A stretch of 64,000 bases of DNA from Desulfohalovibrio reitneri (GCF_000711295.1 NZ_JOMJ01000003.1:2429501-2493500); one strand, 5' to 3'; positions 26,743-35,516 are shown, counted from the stretch's first letter. Numbers and translations are program-made. The notes: generated by a model from the sequence alone, not told the origin.

Positions 26743-27603
26743 ATGAAGACTCATTTTCTCGCTTTGGCTCTGGTTCTCGCCTTGCTCCCGGCCCAAGCCT
26801 TCGGCTTCACCGTCACACCAAGCGCCGACGCCAACGCCCTGGCAGGAGCGCTGGTGGGCAGCGGCATCACCGTCAACAGCGTCAGCCTCGTCGGCACGTC
26901 CACCCAGCAGGGCTTCTTCTCGGGCGGCCTGGGCGCGGGCATCGGCATCGACACCGGCATCATCCTCACCTCCGGCTCCGCCGCCGGAGCGGCCACGCCC
27001 AACGACTCCGACGGCACGGCCACCAACATCGGCAGCGCCGGGTCGGCTGCCCTGGACGCCCTCATTCCGCAGTCCACCAACGACGCCAACATCCTCAACA
27101 TAGACTTCACCACCACCACAGGCGACATTTTCTTCCAGTACGTCTTCGCCTCGGAAGAATACAACGAGTACGTCAACTCCTCCTTCAACGACGTATTCGC
27201 CTTCTTCCTCGACGGCACCAACATCGCCCTCATCCCCGGCACGTCCAACCCCGTGTCCATCAACAACGTCAACAACGGCGCCAACTCGGCCTATTACAAT
27301 GACAATGACTTCGGCGACTTCGGCGGCTCGACTCCCTTCGCCATCGAGTACGACGGCTTCACCACCGTCCTCACCGCCCAGCAACTCGGCCTCTCCGCCG
27401 GAACGCACACCCTCTCCCTGCAAATCGCCGACGCCGGCGACACGACCCTCGACTCCGCCGTGTTCATCGCCGGCGGCTCCTTCTCCGGCCAGGATCCCAG
27501 CAACGGCCAGAACGCCATCCCCGAACCCGGCACCCTCGCCCTGCTGATCGGCGGCCTGGGACTCCTCGGTCTCAACCGCTACCGCAACCGCAATCGCGGA
27601 TGA
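26743..27603 (+). CDS. PEP-CTERM sorted surface protein with choice-of-anchor L-type domain
   Basis: 286 residues. A signal peptide at 1-21 (MKTHFLALALVLALLPAQAFG) is followed by a Ser/Thr/Asn/Gly-rich beta-type domain with the motif FFQYVFASEEYNEYVNSSFN and FLDGTNIALIPG, as in choice-of-anchor L proteins. The C-terminus is a PEP-CTERM signal: IPEPGT, a hydrophobic helix (LALLIGGLGLLGL) and a basic tail (NRYRNRNRG). Such proteins are cut by an exosortase and exported with exopolysaccharide; the exosortase must be encoded elsewhere. A strong terminator follows 16 bases after the stop. Confidence 0.88.
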   Translation: MKTHFLALALVLALLPAQAFGFTVTPSADANALAGALVGSGITVNSVSLVGTSTQQGFFSGGLGAGIGIDTGIILTSGSAAGAATPNDSDGTATNIGSAGSAALDALIPQSTNDANILNIDFTTTTGDIFFQYVFASEEYNEYVNSSFNDVFAFFLDGTNIALIPGTSNPVSINNVNNGANSAYYNDNDFGDFGGSTPFAIEYDGFTTVLTAQQLGLSAGTHTLSLQIADAGDTTLDSAVFIAGGSFSGQDPSNGQNAIPEPGTLALLIGGLGLLGLNRYRNRNRG

Positions 27604-27619
27604 GCGAAGAACAACCGAC

Positions 27620-27659
27620 CACGCAAAAAGGGGCGGCTAAGGCCGCCCCTTTTTGCGTG
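27620..27659. terminator. Strong terminator after the PEP-CTERM gene
   Basis: Perfect 18-bp arms (27620-27637 and 27642-27659) with a TAAG loop; the 3' arm contains TTTTT. It also has AAAAA in the left arm and could work in both directions. Confidence 0.85.
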
Positions 27660-27660
27660 G

Positions 27661-27800
27661 GAGAAAGATTTCGCCCTGGCGGGCGACCAGGGGGCTGCGC
27701 GCCCCCTGGACCCTGCGGCAAAGTAACTTTGCATGTGTATTCGCGGGATAGCGCGCGGCGGATCGCGGGAAGGGAGTACCCCGGCGAACCCTCAATTCTG
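27661..27800 (+). repeat. Dispersed intergenic repeat family, copy A
   Basis: Begins GAGAAAGATTTCGCCCTGGC and continues through CCCCCTGGACCCTGCGGCAA, TAACTTTGCATGTGTATTCG and GGGAGTACCCCGGCGAA. It aligns with copy B at 43.4 kb with few changes. Compared with copy D the central hairpin segment is missing. Confidence 0.8.
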
Positions 27801-28119
27801 GGGGGCCGTTCGGTATAATCCCGCACCGTCCGCAAGGGGTCACATGCATTGAACGCGAAATTGAGCGGGAATCCCCCGGCTGCAACGCGCCGGTACCACG
27901 CCCCCGAGCGAAGCGAGCGGTAAGCGAATTTGGGGAAAGAGGATGGTGGGGTGTGGGGAGGAAGGAGAAAACCTTTTTTCTGGCGACAAAGGGGTTTTCT
28001 CCTTCCTCCCCACTGCCCTGAACAATCACCCCCACCGACCGCCTTTCATTCCCCCAAACCCATGCAGAGGGTCTTTTTGAAGAGGCGGCCGCCTCTTCAA
28101 AAAGAAAAACCCGTTCCGC
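27801..28119. other. Spacer with two large hairpins between convergent genes
   Basis: No gene seen. One hairpin has perfect 21-bp arms (27953-27973 and 27993-28013) around a 19-base loop. A second is a 34-base perfect palindrome (28072-28105) and is probably the terminator of the minus-strand gene that ends at 28120. Confidence 0.6.
28072..28105 (-). terminator. Palindromic terminator downstream of the 90-aa minus-strand gene
   Basis: A perfect palindrome whose arms end in CTTTTT/AAAAAG, 15 bases past the stop of the gene at 28120-28392. On the minus strand the hairpin arm closes with a T-run. Confidence 0.65.
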
Positions 28120-28392
28120 CTATTTCTCTTCCAGAATCTTGCGGGCGACGTTGATGTCGTAGGCTTTGGTGGGGTCGAAGGCTTTGTTTTTGCCTTCTTC
28201 CTTGTGCATGGAAATGGCTTTTTGCAGCGCGCCCCAGGGCACCCAGCCGTGTTGTTCCCAGAGGCTGGGGTCGTTGGCGTCGTCCATGCGGAACCAGATG
28301 GTGTCCTCGTCTTTCTTGACGTACATGCGCACGGACTTGTTTTCCGGGAAGGGGTAGTAGAAGCGTCCCTTGTCGTCTTTCACTGTCGGCAC
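28120..28392 (-). CDS. Small conserved hypothetical protein (90 aa)
   Basis: 90 residues, charged and soluble, with aromatic-rich N-terminal beta-like strands (GRFYYPFPENKSVRMYVKKD, TIWFRMDDAND) and a Lys-rich C-terminal helix (DINVARKILEEK). There is no signal peptide, membrane segment or metal motif. It lies upstream of a palindromic terminator and 37 bases downstream of the GGDEF/TPR gene on the same strand, so it may be cotranscribed with it. It looks like a lineage-specific Desulfovibrio protein; I do not recognise a function. Confidence 0.65.
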   Translation of the reverse strand: MPTVKDDKGRFYYPFPENKSVRMYVKKDEDTIWFRMDDANDPSLWEQHGWVPWGALQKAISMHKEEGKNKAFDPTKAYDINVARKILEEK

Positions 28393-28429
28393 CTCCGGTG
28401 GGTCGGGATGCCCCCTGGCGTGGGGGATG

Positions 28430-30850
28430 TCAAGCGCGGGCGGATTCGGCCCGGGCGCGGACGGACTGGGCCTCGGCGGACTTGCCCTGGCGTTCGAGGG
28501 CTTCGGCCCACAGGGAGAGGTAGCGGGCCTTGGGCTTTATCTCGGCCGCCTGCCGGGCCAGGGTGGTGGCGATGGCCGGGTCCTCGCCCTCGTCCAGGTA
28601 GAGCCGGGCCAGCATGGCGATGGCTCCGGCGTCGTGGGGGTTGTGGGTCACGGCCTGGTGCAGGTGGTGGCGGGCTTCCTCGCGGCCGTCGCGGGCCAGG
28701 GCGGCCCGGGCCAGGAAGCGGTGGGCCGTGGGCAGCCCGCCGGGCCGGGCGGCGGCTTTCTGGTAGAGGTCCTCGGCCTGTTCCGGTTCGCCCGCCTGTT
28801 CGGCCAGCTGGCCCAGCCGGATGAGGGAGTAGACGTGGCCGGGGTCGATGCGCAGGCAGTCGGCGAAGGCCTCGGCCGCCTCGCGGTGTTCGCCCAGGCG
28901 CAGGCAGGCGCAGCCCAGGTTGTAGCGGGCGGAGAGGTCGTCCGGGTCCAGTTCGCAGACCTGGTGGAAGAGGGCGCGGGCCTGGTCCAGGCGTCCCAGG
29001 CGGGCCAGGCACACGGCCAGGGAGTTGCGGGCCAGGTTGTTGTTCTCGTCCGCCAGCAGGGCGCGCTTGTACTCCTCCATGGCCCCGTAGTGGTCGCCGT
29101 GGGTGAAGAGGCGGTCGGCGGAGATGTTCAGGGAGACGGAGTCGAACAGGGCCACCTTGGGCTCGTCCAGGAGCTGGGCGTGGTCCAGGGCCTTGCGGCA
29201 GTTCTCCAGCAGGTCCGCCCGCGAGGCGTCCAGAAAGGGATAGGCGGCCGCGCCGATGGCCACGGAGGCCCCCAGGGCGTCGCGGGCGCGCTCGGCCAGC
29301 TCCAGGCAGCCTTGGCGCAGGTCGCCGGGATCGGCGTCCGGCACCAGCAGGCAGAGGGAGCCCAGGGAGTAGCGGCCGCCGGTGATGTCGCGGCCCAGGG
29401 TCTCGCGGGCCAGCTCGGCCAGCTTGCGCGCCCCGGCGTCGGCCCGGCGGGAGCCGTTGAGCAGCCGGGCCAGCACCAGGCCGAAACGGTCCAGCCCGCC
29501 GCGCTCGCGGGCGAAGCGGGAGAGGAAGTCGCGGTAGGAGTAGAGGCCGGTGACCATGTCGCGGCGCGGGGCGGCTTTTTCCTCATGGTCCATGGGGGTC
29601 TCGGCCTCGTCCAGCAGCACCAGCCGGTCGCCCGGCTCGATGGTCCAGGCGGGGTCGGCCAGGTGCAGCACCTCGGCGATGGCGATCTCCTCCTGCACTT
29701 CCACCAGCACGGCCTCGCCCTTGGGCATGGCCGGGTAGCGGCCCTGGTAGCGTCCCTGGCCCGTGGCGGGCCTGTAGTCGGCCTCGGCCAGGGCCTTGGC
29801 CGGGGAGACGGCGAAACGCATGCCCTCCTGGGCGTCCACCCGCCTGCCCAGGGAGCAGGAGAAGCGGGACAGGGGCAGGCACTCCAGCACCCGTCCGCCT
29901 TCGGAAAGCACGCCGTCGAAGGCTGTCACGCCGTCGGGGTCGGCCTCGCCCGCCGTGGCCGCGTCCTCGGCCGCGGCGTCCGCCGCCAGGGCGGCCTTGG
30001 AAAGCAGGGTGCGGGCCATGTCGCGCGGGGAGAGGGTGATCTGCGGTCCGGAGAGGTCCGCGGGAAAGACGGCCACTCCGCCGGATGCGGTCAGGGTCAG
30101 GGGCGGGTCGGTGGGCGCGGCGCCCTTGGGCTGCACCTGGGCCTTGACCAGGGCGCGGCGGCAGTAGCGGGCCAGCTTCAGCCCCTCCTTGCGCGATCCG
30201 CCGGGCCACAGGGCTGCCAGCCGGTTGTCCCCCACCTGGGCGCAGGCCACCTGCTCTGGGCAGGCCCGGCGCAGGGTGTCGGCGGCCTCGCGCAACAGGG
30301 CCTCGGCCGCGTCCGCGCCGTGCCGCTCCTCGGCGGCATCCAGCCCCTCCAGGCGGAAGGAGAGCACGGCCAGCCGCCCGGAGACGCTGGACAGTCCAGG
30401 GTCCAGGCAGGCCTGGGAGGAGGGCAGCAGGCAGGACTGGGCCTGTTCGATCTCGCGGGTGAGGTCCGCCTCCAGGGTGTGCCCGGCCAGCAGGCCGGTG
30501 GCCGGGTCGCGCCGGGCGGCCTTGGCCAGGGCCAGGTTGTCCAGGATGAGGGAGGCGGCCTGGGGCAGCGCCTCCGTCTGGGTGCGGGGCGCCTGCAGGC
30601 GCACGTCCTTGGCCACGAAGACCGCCAGGCAGCGGCCGTGGTGGATGAGCGGCAGCAGCAGCCGCTTTTCGTCGGGCAGGTGCAGCGGCTCGCCGGACTC
30701 GGGATCGAACCCGCCGGGCTGGCGCGTGTCCGGGAAATACAGGGAGTGTCCGCCGAAGCGGAGGAAGCGGGAAAGCTGTTCGGCGATCTCCGCCTCCAGC
30801 AGGATGCAGTCGCGTGGAGTGAGTCGCGCCGGGGAATCGGCCTCGTTCAT
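28430..30850 (-). CDS. Protein with two degenerate GGDEF-like domains and C-terminal TPR repeats
   Basis: About 806 residues from the ATG at 30850; a GTG at 30922 would add 24. Residues 10-110 look GAF-like. A first GGDEF-like domain (about 115-290) starts ARRDPATGLLAGHTLE and has VGDNRLAALWPGG at the active-site place. A second (about 455-590) starts RRDMVTGLYSYRDFL and has GGRYSLGSLCLLVP there. Neither has the GGDEF/GGEEF residues, so diguanylate cyclase activity is unlikely. From about 590 on there are five or six TPR repeats (SARYNLGCACLRLGEHREAA, YSLIRLGQLAEQAG). It probably works as a sensor-scaffold in signalling; partners are unknown. Confidence 0.75.
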   Translation of the reverse strand: MNEADSPARLTPRDCILLEAEIAEQLSRFLRFGGHSLYFPDTRQPGGFDPESGEPLHLPDEKRLLLPLIHHGRCLAVFVAKDVRLQAPRTQTEALPQAASLILDNLALAKAARRDPATGLLAGHTLEADLTREIEQAQSCLLPSSQACLDPGLSSVSGRLAVLSFRLEGLDAAEERHGADAAEALLREAADTLRRACPEQVACAQVGDNRLAALWPGGSRKEGLKLARYCRRALVKAQVQPKGAAPTDPPLTLTASGGVAVFPADLSGPQITLSPRDMARTLLSKAALAADAAAEDAATAGEADPDGVTAFDGVLSEGGRVLECLPLSRFSCSLGRRVDAQEGMRFAVSPAKALAEADYRPATGQGRYQGRYPAMPKGEAVLVEVQEEIAIAEVLHLADPAWTIEPGDRLVLLDEAETPMDHEEKAAPRRDMVTGLYSYRDFLSRFARERGGLDRFGLVLARLLNGSRRADAGARKLAELARETLGRDITGGRYSLGSLCLLVPDADPGDLRQGCLELAERARDALGASVAIGAAAYPFLDASRADLLENCRKALDHAQLLDEPKVALFDSVSLNISADRLFTHGDHYGAMEEYKRALLADENNNLARNSLAVCLARLGRLDQARALFHQVCELDPDDLSARYNLGCACLRLGEHREAAEAFADCLRIDPGHVYSLIRLGQLAEQAGEPEQAEDLYQKAAARPGGLPTAHRFLARAALARDGREEARHHLHQAVTHNPHDAGAIAMLARLYLDEGEDPAIATTLARQAAEIKPKARYLSLWAEALERQGKSAEAQSVRARAESARA

Positions 30851-31057
30851 GAGCCGGGGGTATACGACAGGCGCGGGCGCGGCGCAATCCGTGGCGCGGG
30901 CTGGCCGGGAGGGGAAATCCACCGGGTCTTCGTTTTTGTAGACAATCGGGCGGGGAGTTACAAAAACGAAAGGGCCGAAATGCGTTGAAACGCAGCGATT
31001 TCAATTGGATGGTGTTTGGCACTCGCCTTGCTCAAGAAGAGGCACGGAGGACACGCC

Positions 31058-31330
31058 ATGCACATCGCCATTCTGCTCATCGCCGCCCTGGCCCTGCATT
31101 TTCTGCTGGAATGCCTGCTGGGGCTGTTGCCCGGCCGCCGGGCCTCCCGCCGCCTGCCGCCGAGGGAGTTCGCCTTCCGGCTGGCTCCGCTGGCCCTGGC
31201 CGGGGCCGGGCTGCCCCTGGCCCCCGCCCATCCGGCCCAGGGCGCGGCCTGCCTCTTCCTGGCCGCCTCGCTGTTGCTTTTGGGCCGCATTCTGCGCGGG
31301 CCGGAGATCAGCCACGGGAGCTTCTCGTGA
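31058..31330 (+). CDS. Small predicted membrane protein (90 aa)
   Basis: 90 residues from the ATG at 31058, which has GGAGG 8 bases upstream. Two or three hydrophobic segments (MHIAILLIAALALHFLLECLL, LAPLALAGAGLPL, GAACLFLAASLLLLG) are separated by an Arg-rich loop (GRRASRRLPPREF), which suggests an inner-membrane protein with the loop inside. The stop overlaps the GTG start of the next gene, so the two are coupled. No family recognised. Confidence 0.6.
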   Translation: MHIAILLIAALALHFLLECLLGLLPGRRASRRLPPREFAFRLAPLALAGAGLPLAPAHPAQGAACLFLAASLLLLGRILRGPEISHGSFS

Positions 31331-31836
31331 GCCTGTCGCTCAATCCCATCGGAATCATGCGCACCCCGCACCGGGACATCGAGGGCATGCCCATCCAGCC
31401 GCCAGGAGCCGGTGAGTTCGAGGGCACTCTGCACCTGCGGCCCGAGTTGGCCGAGGGGCTGCGCGACCTGGACGGCTTCTCCCACGTCCACCTCATCTAC
31501 CTGCTGCACAAGGTCGAGGGGTACGAGTTGACGGTGAAGCCCTTTCTGGACGACGCGGAGCACGGCATCTTCGCCACCCGCTCCCCCAGCCGCCCCGCGC
31601 CCATCGGCCTGAGCGTGCTGGAGGTGCTTCAGGTGCGCGGCAACACGGTGCGGCTGGGCCGGGTGGACATGCTGGACCGCACCCCGGTGCTGGACATCAA
31701 GCCCTACGTGCCGGATTTCGACGTCTGGCCCGCGGACCGCATCGGCTGGTTCGCCGGCAAGAGCGGCAACGCGGACAGCGTGCGGGCGGACGGCCGCTTC
31801 CGCGAGTCCGGCCGCCGGGTGAAACGCTCCGCCTGA
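31327..31836 (+). CDS. TrmO/TsaA-like tRNA (N6-threonylcarbamoyladenosine37) methyltransferase
   Basis: 169 residues from a GTG that overlaps the previous stop. The TsaA-like beta-barrel family is clear: LNPIGIMRTPHRDIEGMPIQ, LDGFSHVHLIYLLHKVEG, FATRSPSRPAPIGLSVLEVL and MLDRTPVLDIKPYVPDFD. The family methylates t6A37 of tRNA-Thr using S-adenosylmethionine. Some members in anaerobes sit with metal or cofactor genes and may have other substrates, so the exact target is uncertain. It forms a unit with the small membrane protein before it. Confidence 0.85.
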   Translation: MSLSLNPIGIMRTPHRDIEGMPIQPPGAGEFEGTLHLRPELAEGLRDLDGFSHVHLIYLLHKVEGYELTVKPFLDDAEHGIFATRSPSRPAPIGLSVLEVLQVRGNTVRLGRVDMLDRTPVLDIKPYVPDFDVWPADRIGWFAGKSGNADSVRADGRFRESGRRVKRSA

Positions 31837-31882
31837 CGCGGCCGATCGGGACTGCCCGCCGGGGGTGGCGCGCGTTTGAAGG

Positions 31883-32764
31883 ATGCGCTACACCCGCCCC
31901 ATGTCCGGCCGTTTCGATCCCGTCCTGACCCGTCTGCGCCGCCTGGCCGAAGCCCCGCCCGGCTCCCTGCTGCTGGAAGGGGGGAGCGAGGCGGACCGCG
32001 AGGGCATGGCCACCCGCTGGGCCATGCTGCTGAACTGCGAAGGCGCGCCGGAGGAGCGGCCCTGCGGGGTCTGCGCCGCCTGCCGCCGCATCGAGGAGGG
32101 GGCCAGCCGGGACGTGCTGCGCTTCGACTGGCGCGGCGGCCCCTGGAAGGGCTCTGTGGAGGAGCTGCGCGAGGCCCGCCGGATAATGGGCGAGCCGCCG
32201 CGCGACGGCCGGGCCCGGGTCATCATCCTGTTCGAGGCGCACGGCATGCGCGCCGAGCAGGCCAACACCCTGCTCAAGTCCATCGAGGAGCCCCGCGCGG
32301 GCAACCATTTCGTCCTCACCAGCCCCCAGCGCGAGCGCGTGCTGCCCACCCTGGTCTCCCGCTCCATGGTCCTGACCCTGCCCTGGCCCGAGCCGGGAGG
32401 GGAGGCGCTGTCCACCCCCGAAGGGGAGGAGGGCGAGGACCCAGAGGGCTGGGCGCGGGCGGTCTACGGCTTCGCCTCCAGCGGCAGGGGGCTGTTCCCC
32501 CTGACCGGCAAGGGCAAGATGGAGCGGGGGCTGGTGGAGCGGGTCACCGTTGTCCTTTCCCGCGACCTGGCGCAGGCCCTGTCCGGCCGGGCGGAGGGCG
32601 ATGGGGCGCGGCTGCTGGCCGGGATGGACCCGGCGGCCCTGCGCTCCCTGGACCTGACCCTGGACCAGGCCAAGCAGGCCCTGGACGCCATGGCCCGGCC
32701 CGCCCTGGTACTGGAATGGCTGGCCGTGGAGCTGCGCGGCCTGGCCGCAAGGAGCGAGCGATGA
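31883..32764 (+). CDS. holB: DNA polymerase III delta' subunit
   Basis: 293 residues (or 287 from the ATG at 31901). Clamp-loader AAA+ fold: a zinc module with four Cys (NCEGAPEERPCGVCAACRR, about 50-70), a sensor region (RARVIILFEAHGMRAEQANTLLKSIEEP) and the NHFVLTSPQRERVLPTLVSRS motif. The Walker A Lys is lacking (LLLEGGSEADREG), as is usual for delta'. It helps load the sliding clamp. The stop overlaps the next start (ATGA at 32761-32764), so the two genes are coupled. Confidence 0.85.
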   Translation: MRYTRPMSGRFDPVLTRLRRLAEAPPGSLLLEGGSEADREGMATRWAMLLNCEGAPEERPCGVCAACRRIEEGASRDVLRFDWRGGPWKGSVEELREARRIMGEPPRDGRARVIILFEAHGMRAEQANTLLKSIEEPRAGNHFVLTSPQRERVLPTLVSRSMVLTLPWPEPGGEALSTPEGEEGEDPEGWARAVYGFASSGRGLFPLTGKGKMERGLVERVTVVLSRDLAQALSGRAEGDGARLLAGMDPAALRSLDLTLDQAKQALDAMARPALVLEWLAVELRGLAARSER

Positions 32765-33165
32765 GCGCCAAGAAGCGCAAGAAGAGCGGCAAGCAGGCGC
32801 GCGCCAAGGCGAATTCCCATGGGGAATCCGGGGATGCCGCGCCCGTGGCCGAGGTGCCCAGGCACGTGCGCGACCTGTCCATCACCGTGGAGCAGGGCGT
32901 GGTGCGGCGGCTTCTGGGGCGGGGGGGCGGCCTGTCCATCGAGCTGGAGTACGAGACCCTGGCCTCCATCGCGGACAAGGAGGGGGAGGTGCGCCTCTCC
33001 CTGGACATGGACCGCGACGACATCGAGGGCCCGCCCGCGGTGAACACCGTCTTTCTGGCCGGGCCGCCGCCGCAGCCGGGGGCCTCCTGCGCCCTGAAAC
33101 TCTTCGCCCTGCTAGGCTGGGCCGCCTTCCTTGGCCTGCTCACCTGGTACTTCCTCTACGTCTGA
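32761..33165 (+). CDS. Hypothetical protein with C-terminal membrane helix (134 aa)
   Basis: 134 residues, coupled to holB by an ATGA overlap. The N-terminus is very basic (MSAKKRKKSGKQARAKANSH), a middle region of about 70 residues is acidic and beta-rich, and the C-terminus has a single membrane helix (LKLFALLGWAAFLGLLTWYF) ending in FLYV. It is probably anchored by the tail with the basic N-terminus in the cytoplasm. No family recognised; the position after holB gives no firm role. Confidence 0.6.
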   Translation: MSAKKRKKSGKQARAKANSHGESGDAAPVAEVPRHVRDLSITVEQGVVRRLLGRGGGLSIELEYETLASIADKEGEVRLSLDMDRDDIEGPPAVNTVFLAGPPPQPGASCALKLFALLGWAAFLGLLTWYFLYV

Positions 33166-33282
33166 TCCTCCCGCGTCCCTTTCGCCGCCATTTCTGCTTT
33201 ACAGCTCGGCGGCGAAGGAACACTATGCGAACATGGAATGAAACATTCCGCGTCCGCATATGGCGACGTGAGAGGGGGAGCC

Positions 33283-33960
33283 ATGCAGGAGAAGGGAACC
33301 AGAGGAAAGGCGCGCAGGGTCCCGGGGTTCTTGTTCGACATGGACGGCCGCAGCGCGGTCTGGCTTCGGCTTTTGGCCACGGGCGAGGACCTGCACGCCG
33401 AGTACGTGGGCCAGGCGGACAACCAGTACATTCTGCTGCGCATCCCCAGGCTGCAGGGCATGCGGGAAAAGCTGCTGCGGGACAACGGCCTGGAGCTGCG
33501 CTACCACCAGCAGGGCGAGGTCTGCGTTTTCTCCTCCCAGGCGGTGAAGTATTTCCCCAGCCCGGTGCCGCTTCTGCTGGCGGAGTTTCCGGTGAACATC
33601 GCCTGTCAGGGGCTGCGCGGGGAGACGCGCGTGGCCAGCAACCTGCCCTGCAAGCTGCGCGGGGAGTTCGGCGAGTACCGGGGGCTGCTCACCGACCTCA
33701 GCCGCAGCGGGGCGGCCGTGGTCTGCCGCCTGGAGACCGACGCCAAACTGCGCCGCGCCGCGCCGGGCGACGCCGCCACCCTGCTGCTGGACCTGGGCGG
33801 GCGCGGCAGCGTTTCCGCCGGGGTGCGCATCCGGCGGAAGGACGATCTGGGCACGGACAAGATCCGCCTGGGCGTGGAGTTCGAGGAGCTGGGCGAGGTG
33901 GAGTCCGAGGCGGTGGGGGGCTTTCTGGACGAGCTGCTGGATTTCGCCGACGTTGTCTGA
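33283..33960 (+). CDS. PilZ-domain protein (YcgR-like), first of a tandem pair
   Basis: 225 residues from the ATG at 33283 (GGGGAG upstream; the frame is open to 33238). An N-terminal YcgR-type split barrel (about 20-110) precedes a C-terminal PilZ domain with the c-di-GMP signatures RxxxR (RGETR near 125) and D-x-S-x-x-G (DLSRSGAAV near 150). The pattern suggests a c-di-GMP receptor acting on motility or surface functions. The next gene is a close paralogue (shared blocks DNQYILLRIP, REKLLRDNG, IACQG). Confidence 0.85.
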   Translation: MQEKGTRGKARRVPGFLFDMDGRSAVWLRLLATGEDLHAEYVGQADNQYILLRIPRLQGMREKLLRDNGLELRYHQQGEVCVFSSQAVKYFPSPVPLLLAEFPVNIACQGLRGETRVASNLPCKLRGEFGEYRGLLTDLSRSGAAVVCRLETDAKLRRAAPGDAATLLLDLGGRGSVSAGVRIRRKDDLGTDKIRLGVEFEELGEVESEAVGGFLDELLDFADVV

Positions 33961-34112
33961 CATGACCGGGGCCGGTCGAGCCCGCAAAACGAAAATAGCT
34001 CACCATTGCGAGATGTTACGTGAACGGGGTAGGGTTTCACCCCATTCACAGCGAATTCCAGCTGGTCTAGCTTCGTCCTCCCGCCGGGGGGAGCGGCGGT
34101 GAAAGGGGCACC

Positions 34113-34784
34113 ATGGCAGCAGAGGAAAAATCCGTCCGGCGCATACCCGGAATCAATTTCGGCATAGAAAGCAACGCCGTGGTCAGCCTGCGGTTGCTTG
34201 CCCTGAACCAGGACTTCCGCGCGGAGTACGTGGGGCAGATCGACAACCAGTACATCCTGCTCCGCATCCCGCACATCCAGAGCGTGCGGGAGAAGCTGCT
34301 GCGGGACAACGGGGTGGTCGTCCGCTACCAGCAGAAGGGCGACGTCTGCCTTTTCAATTCGCACGTCATCAAGTACGTCCACTCCCCCTGCCCGCTCTTT
34401 TTCATCTCCTACCCGGAGACCATCGCCTGCCAGGGGTTCCGCCGCTCCACGCGGGTGCGGTGCAGCCTGCCCTGCCTGCTGCAGGGCCGCTTCGGCGAGC
34501 ACGACGGGCTGCTCACCGACCTCAGCCTGCACGGGGCCTCCGTGGTCTGCCGCCTGGAAAACGACGCCAGCCTGCGCAAGTTCCAGTCCGGCGACCCGGC
34601 GGTTCTGAACTTCTCCCTGGGCGAGCACGGGGAGGTCATGGCCGGGGTCAAGGTCCGCCGCATGGAGAACGTGGGCAGCGAGAAGGTCAAACTGGGACTG
34701 GAGTTCGAGGATCTGGACGAGATGGAGACCGAGGCTCTGAACGAGTTTCTCGACAGGCTTGCCGGATTCCTCGACGTCAACTAA
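34113..34784 (+). CDS. PilZ-domain protein (YcgR-like), second of a tandem pair
   Basis: 223 residues, colinear with the gene before it and sharing AEYVGQ-x-DNQYILLRIP, LLRDNG and SPCPLFF-like blocks. The c-di-GMP-binding signatures are kept: RRSTR (near 113) and DLSLHGASV (near 140). A GAAAGGGG site precedes the ATG. The gap of 152 bases after the first paralogue has no terminator I can see, so cotranscription is possible. This looks like a local duplication with later divergence in the N-terminal barrel. Confidence 0.85.
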   Translation: MAAEEKSVRRIPGINFGIESNAVVSLRLLALNQDFRAEYVGQIDNQYILLRIPHIQSVREKLLRDNGVVVRYQQKGDVCLFNSHVIKYVHSPCPLFFISYPETIACQGFRRSTRVRCSLPCLLQGRFGEHDGLLTDLSLHGASVVCRLENDASLRKFQSGDPAVLNFSLGEHGEVMAGVKVRRMENVGSEKVKLGLEFEDLDEMETEALNEFLDRLAGFLDVN

Positions 34785-34826
34785 CGTTTTTCACCGCAAC
34801 GTCCGATGCAGCAAGGGGGGTGAGGC

Positions 34827-35516
34827 ATGGACGCTGAAATCAAGGGAGTATTCTCCACGTCGCGCGAGCGCCGTCAGGGGGACGGCACCACGTCCAGGGT
34901 CATGGACGAGCGTCTGCTGTGGTTCGTGGTCCGGGTGGGCGAGTCCTTCCAGACCAGCGCCCTGGCGGACAACCGCATGCCCTCGGGCATCCGCAAGATG
35001 GTGCCGGGGAAGGACTTCGAGGCCTACCGGCCCGAGCCAGACGTCTACCTGGAGTCCATCCGGCCCCATTTTCCCGGCGTGCTGGACAAGCTGGGCGAGA
35101 CGGACGAGGAGTCCGACCTCCCGGGCATGACCCGCGAGGAGCGCAGCCTGTTCAAGGCGCTGCAGATATCCATCAAGGGCGGCTCCTCCTCGCGCATGTC
35201 CGTGGCCCGGGAGCTGCTGCGCCGGGCGGAGCGCGAGAGGCACGCCTGGAGCAGCGAGCAGGCCATGCGGCTCAGCGGCATGGCCGTGGCCGCCCGCAAG
35301 TCCTCGGACCCCGTGGCCGCGGTGAAGAACTACCGCGAGGCCCTGCGCCTCAACCCGCACGACGACCATCTCTATTTCAACATGGCCCGCGCCCTGTACG
35401 ACATGGGCGAGATGGACACCTGCCGCCAGGCTTTGCGCCGCTCCCTCAGCCTCAATCCGGAGTTGCGCCATTCCAGGGAGTTTCTCGCCTTCCTGGAGGC
35501 CGTGGGACAGGACTGA
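34827..35516 (+). CDS. TPR-repeat protein, first of a tandem pair
   Basis: 229 residues. It starts MDAEIKGVFSTSRERRQGDG, and the C-terminal third has two TPR-like repeats (AVKNYREALRLNPHDDHLYF, ALRRSLSLNPELRHSREF). A mid-region helix bundle carries TREERSLFKALQISIKGGSS. The start has GGGGGG 8 bases before the ATG. It lies 42 bases after the PilZ pair and is paralogous to the next gene, so the region holds two successive duplicated pairs. Likely a scaffold or adaptor; partners are unknown. Confidence 0.7.
   Translation: MDAEIKGVFSTSRERRQGDGTTSRVMDERLLWFVVRVGESFQTSALADNRMPSGIRKMVPGKDFEAYRPEPDVYLESIRPHFPGVLDKLGETDEESDLPGMTREERSLFKALQISIKGGSSSRMSVARELLRRAERERHAWSSEQAMRLSGMAVAARKSSDPVAAVKNYREALRLNPHDDHLYFNMARALYDMGEMDTCRQALRRSLSLNPELRHSREFLAFLEAVGQD

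Noticed and set aside
28370-30988. Plus-strand open frame of 872 codons opposite the GGDEF/TPR gene
   Set aside because: Same GC artefact. The minus-strand product has TPR and GGDEF-like features; the plus frame has none.
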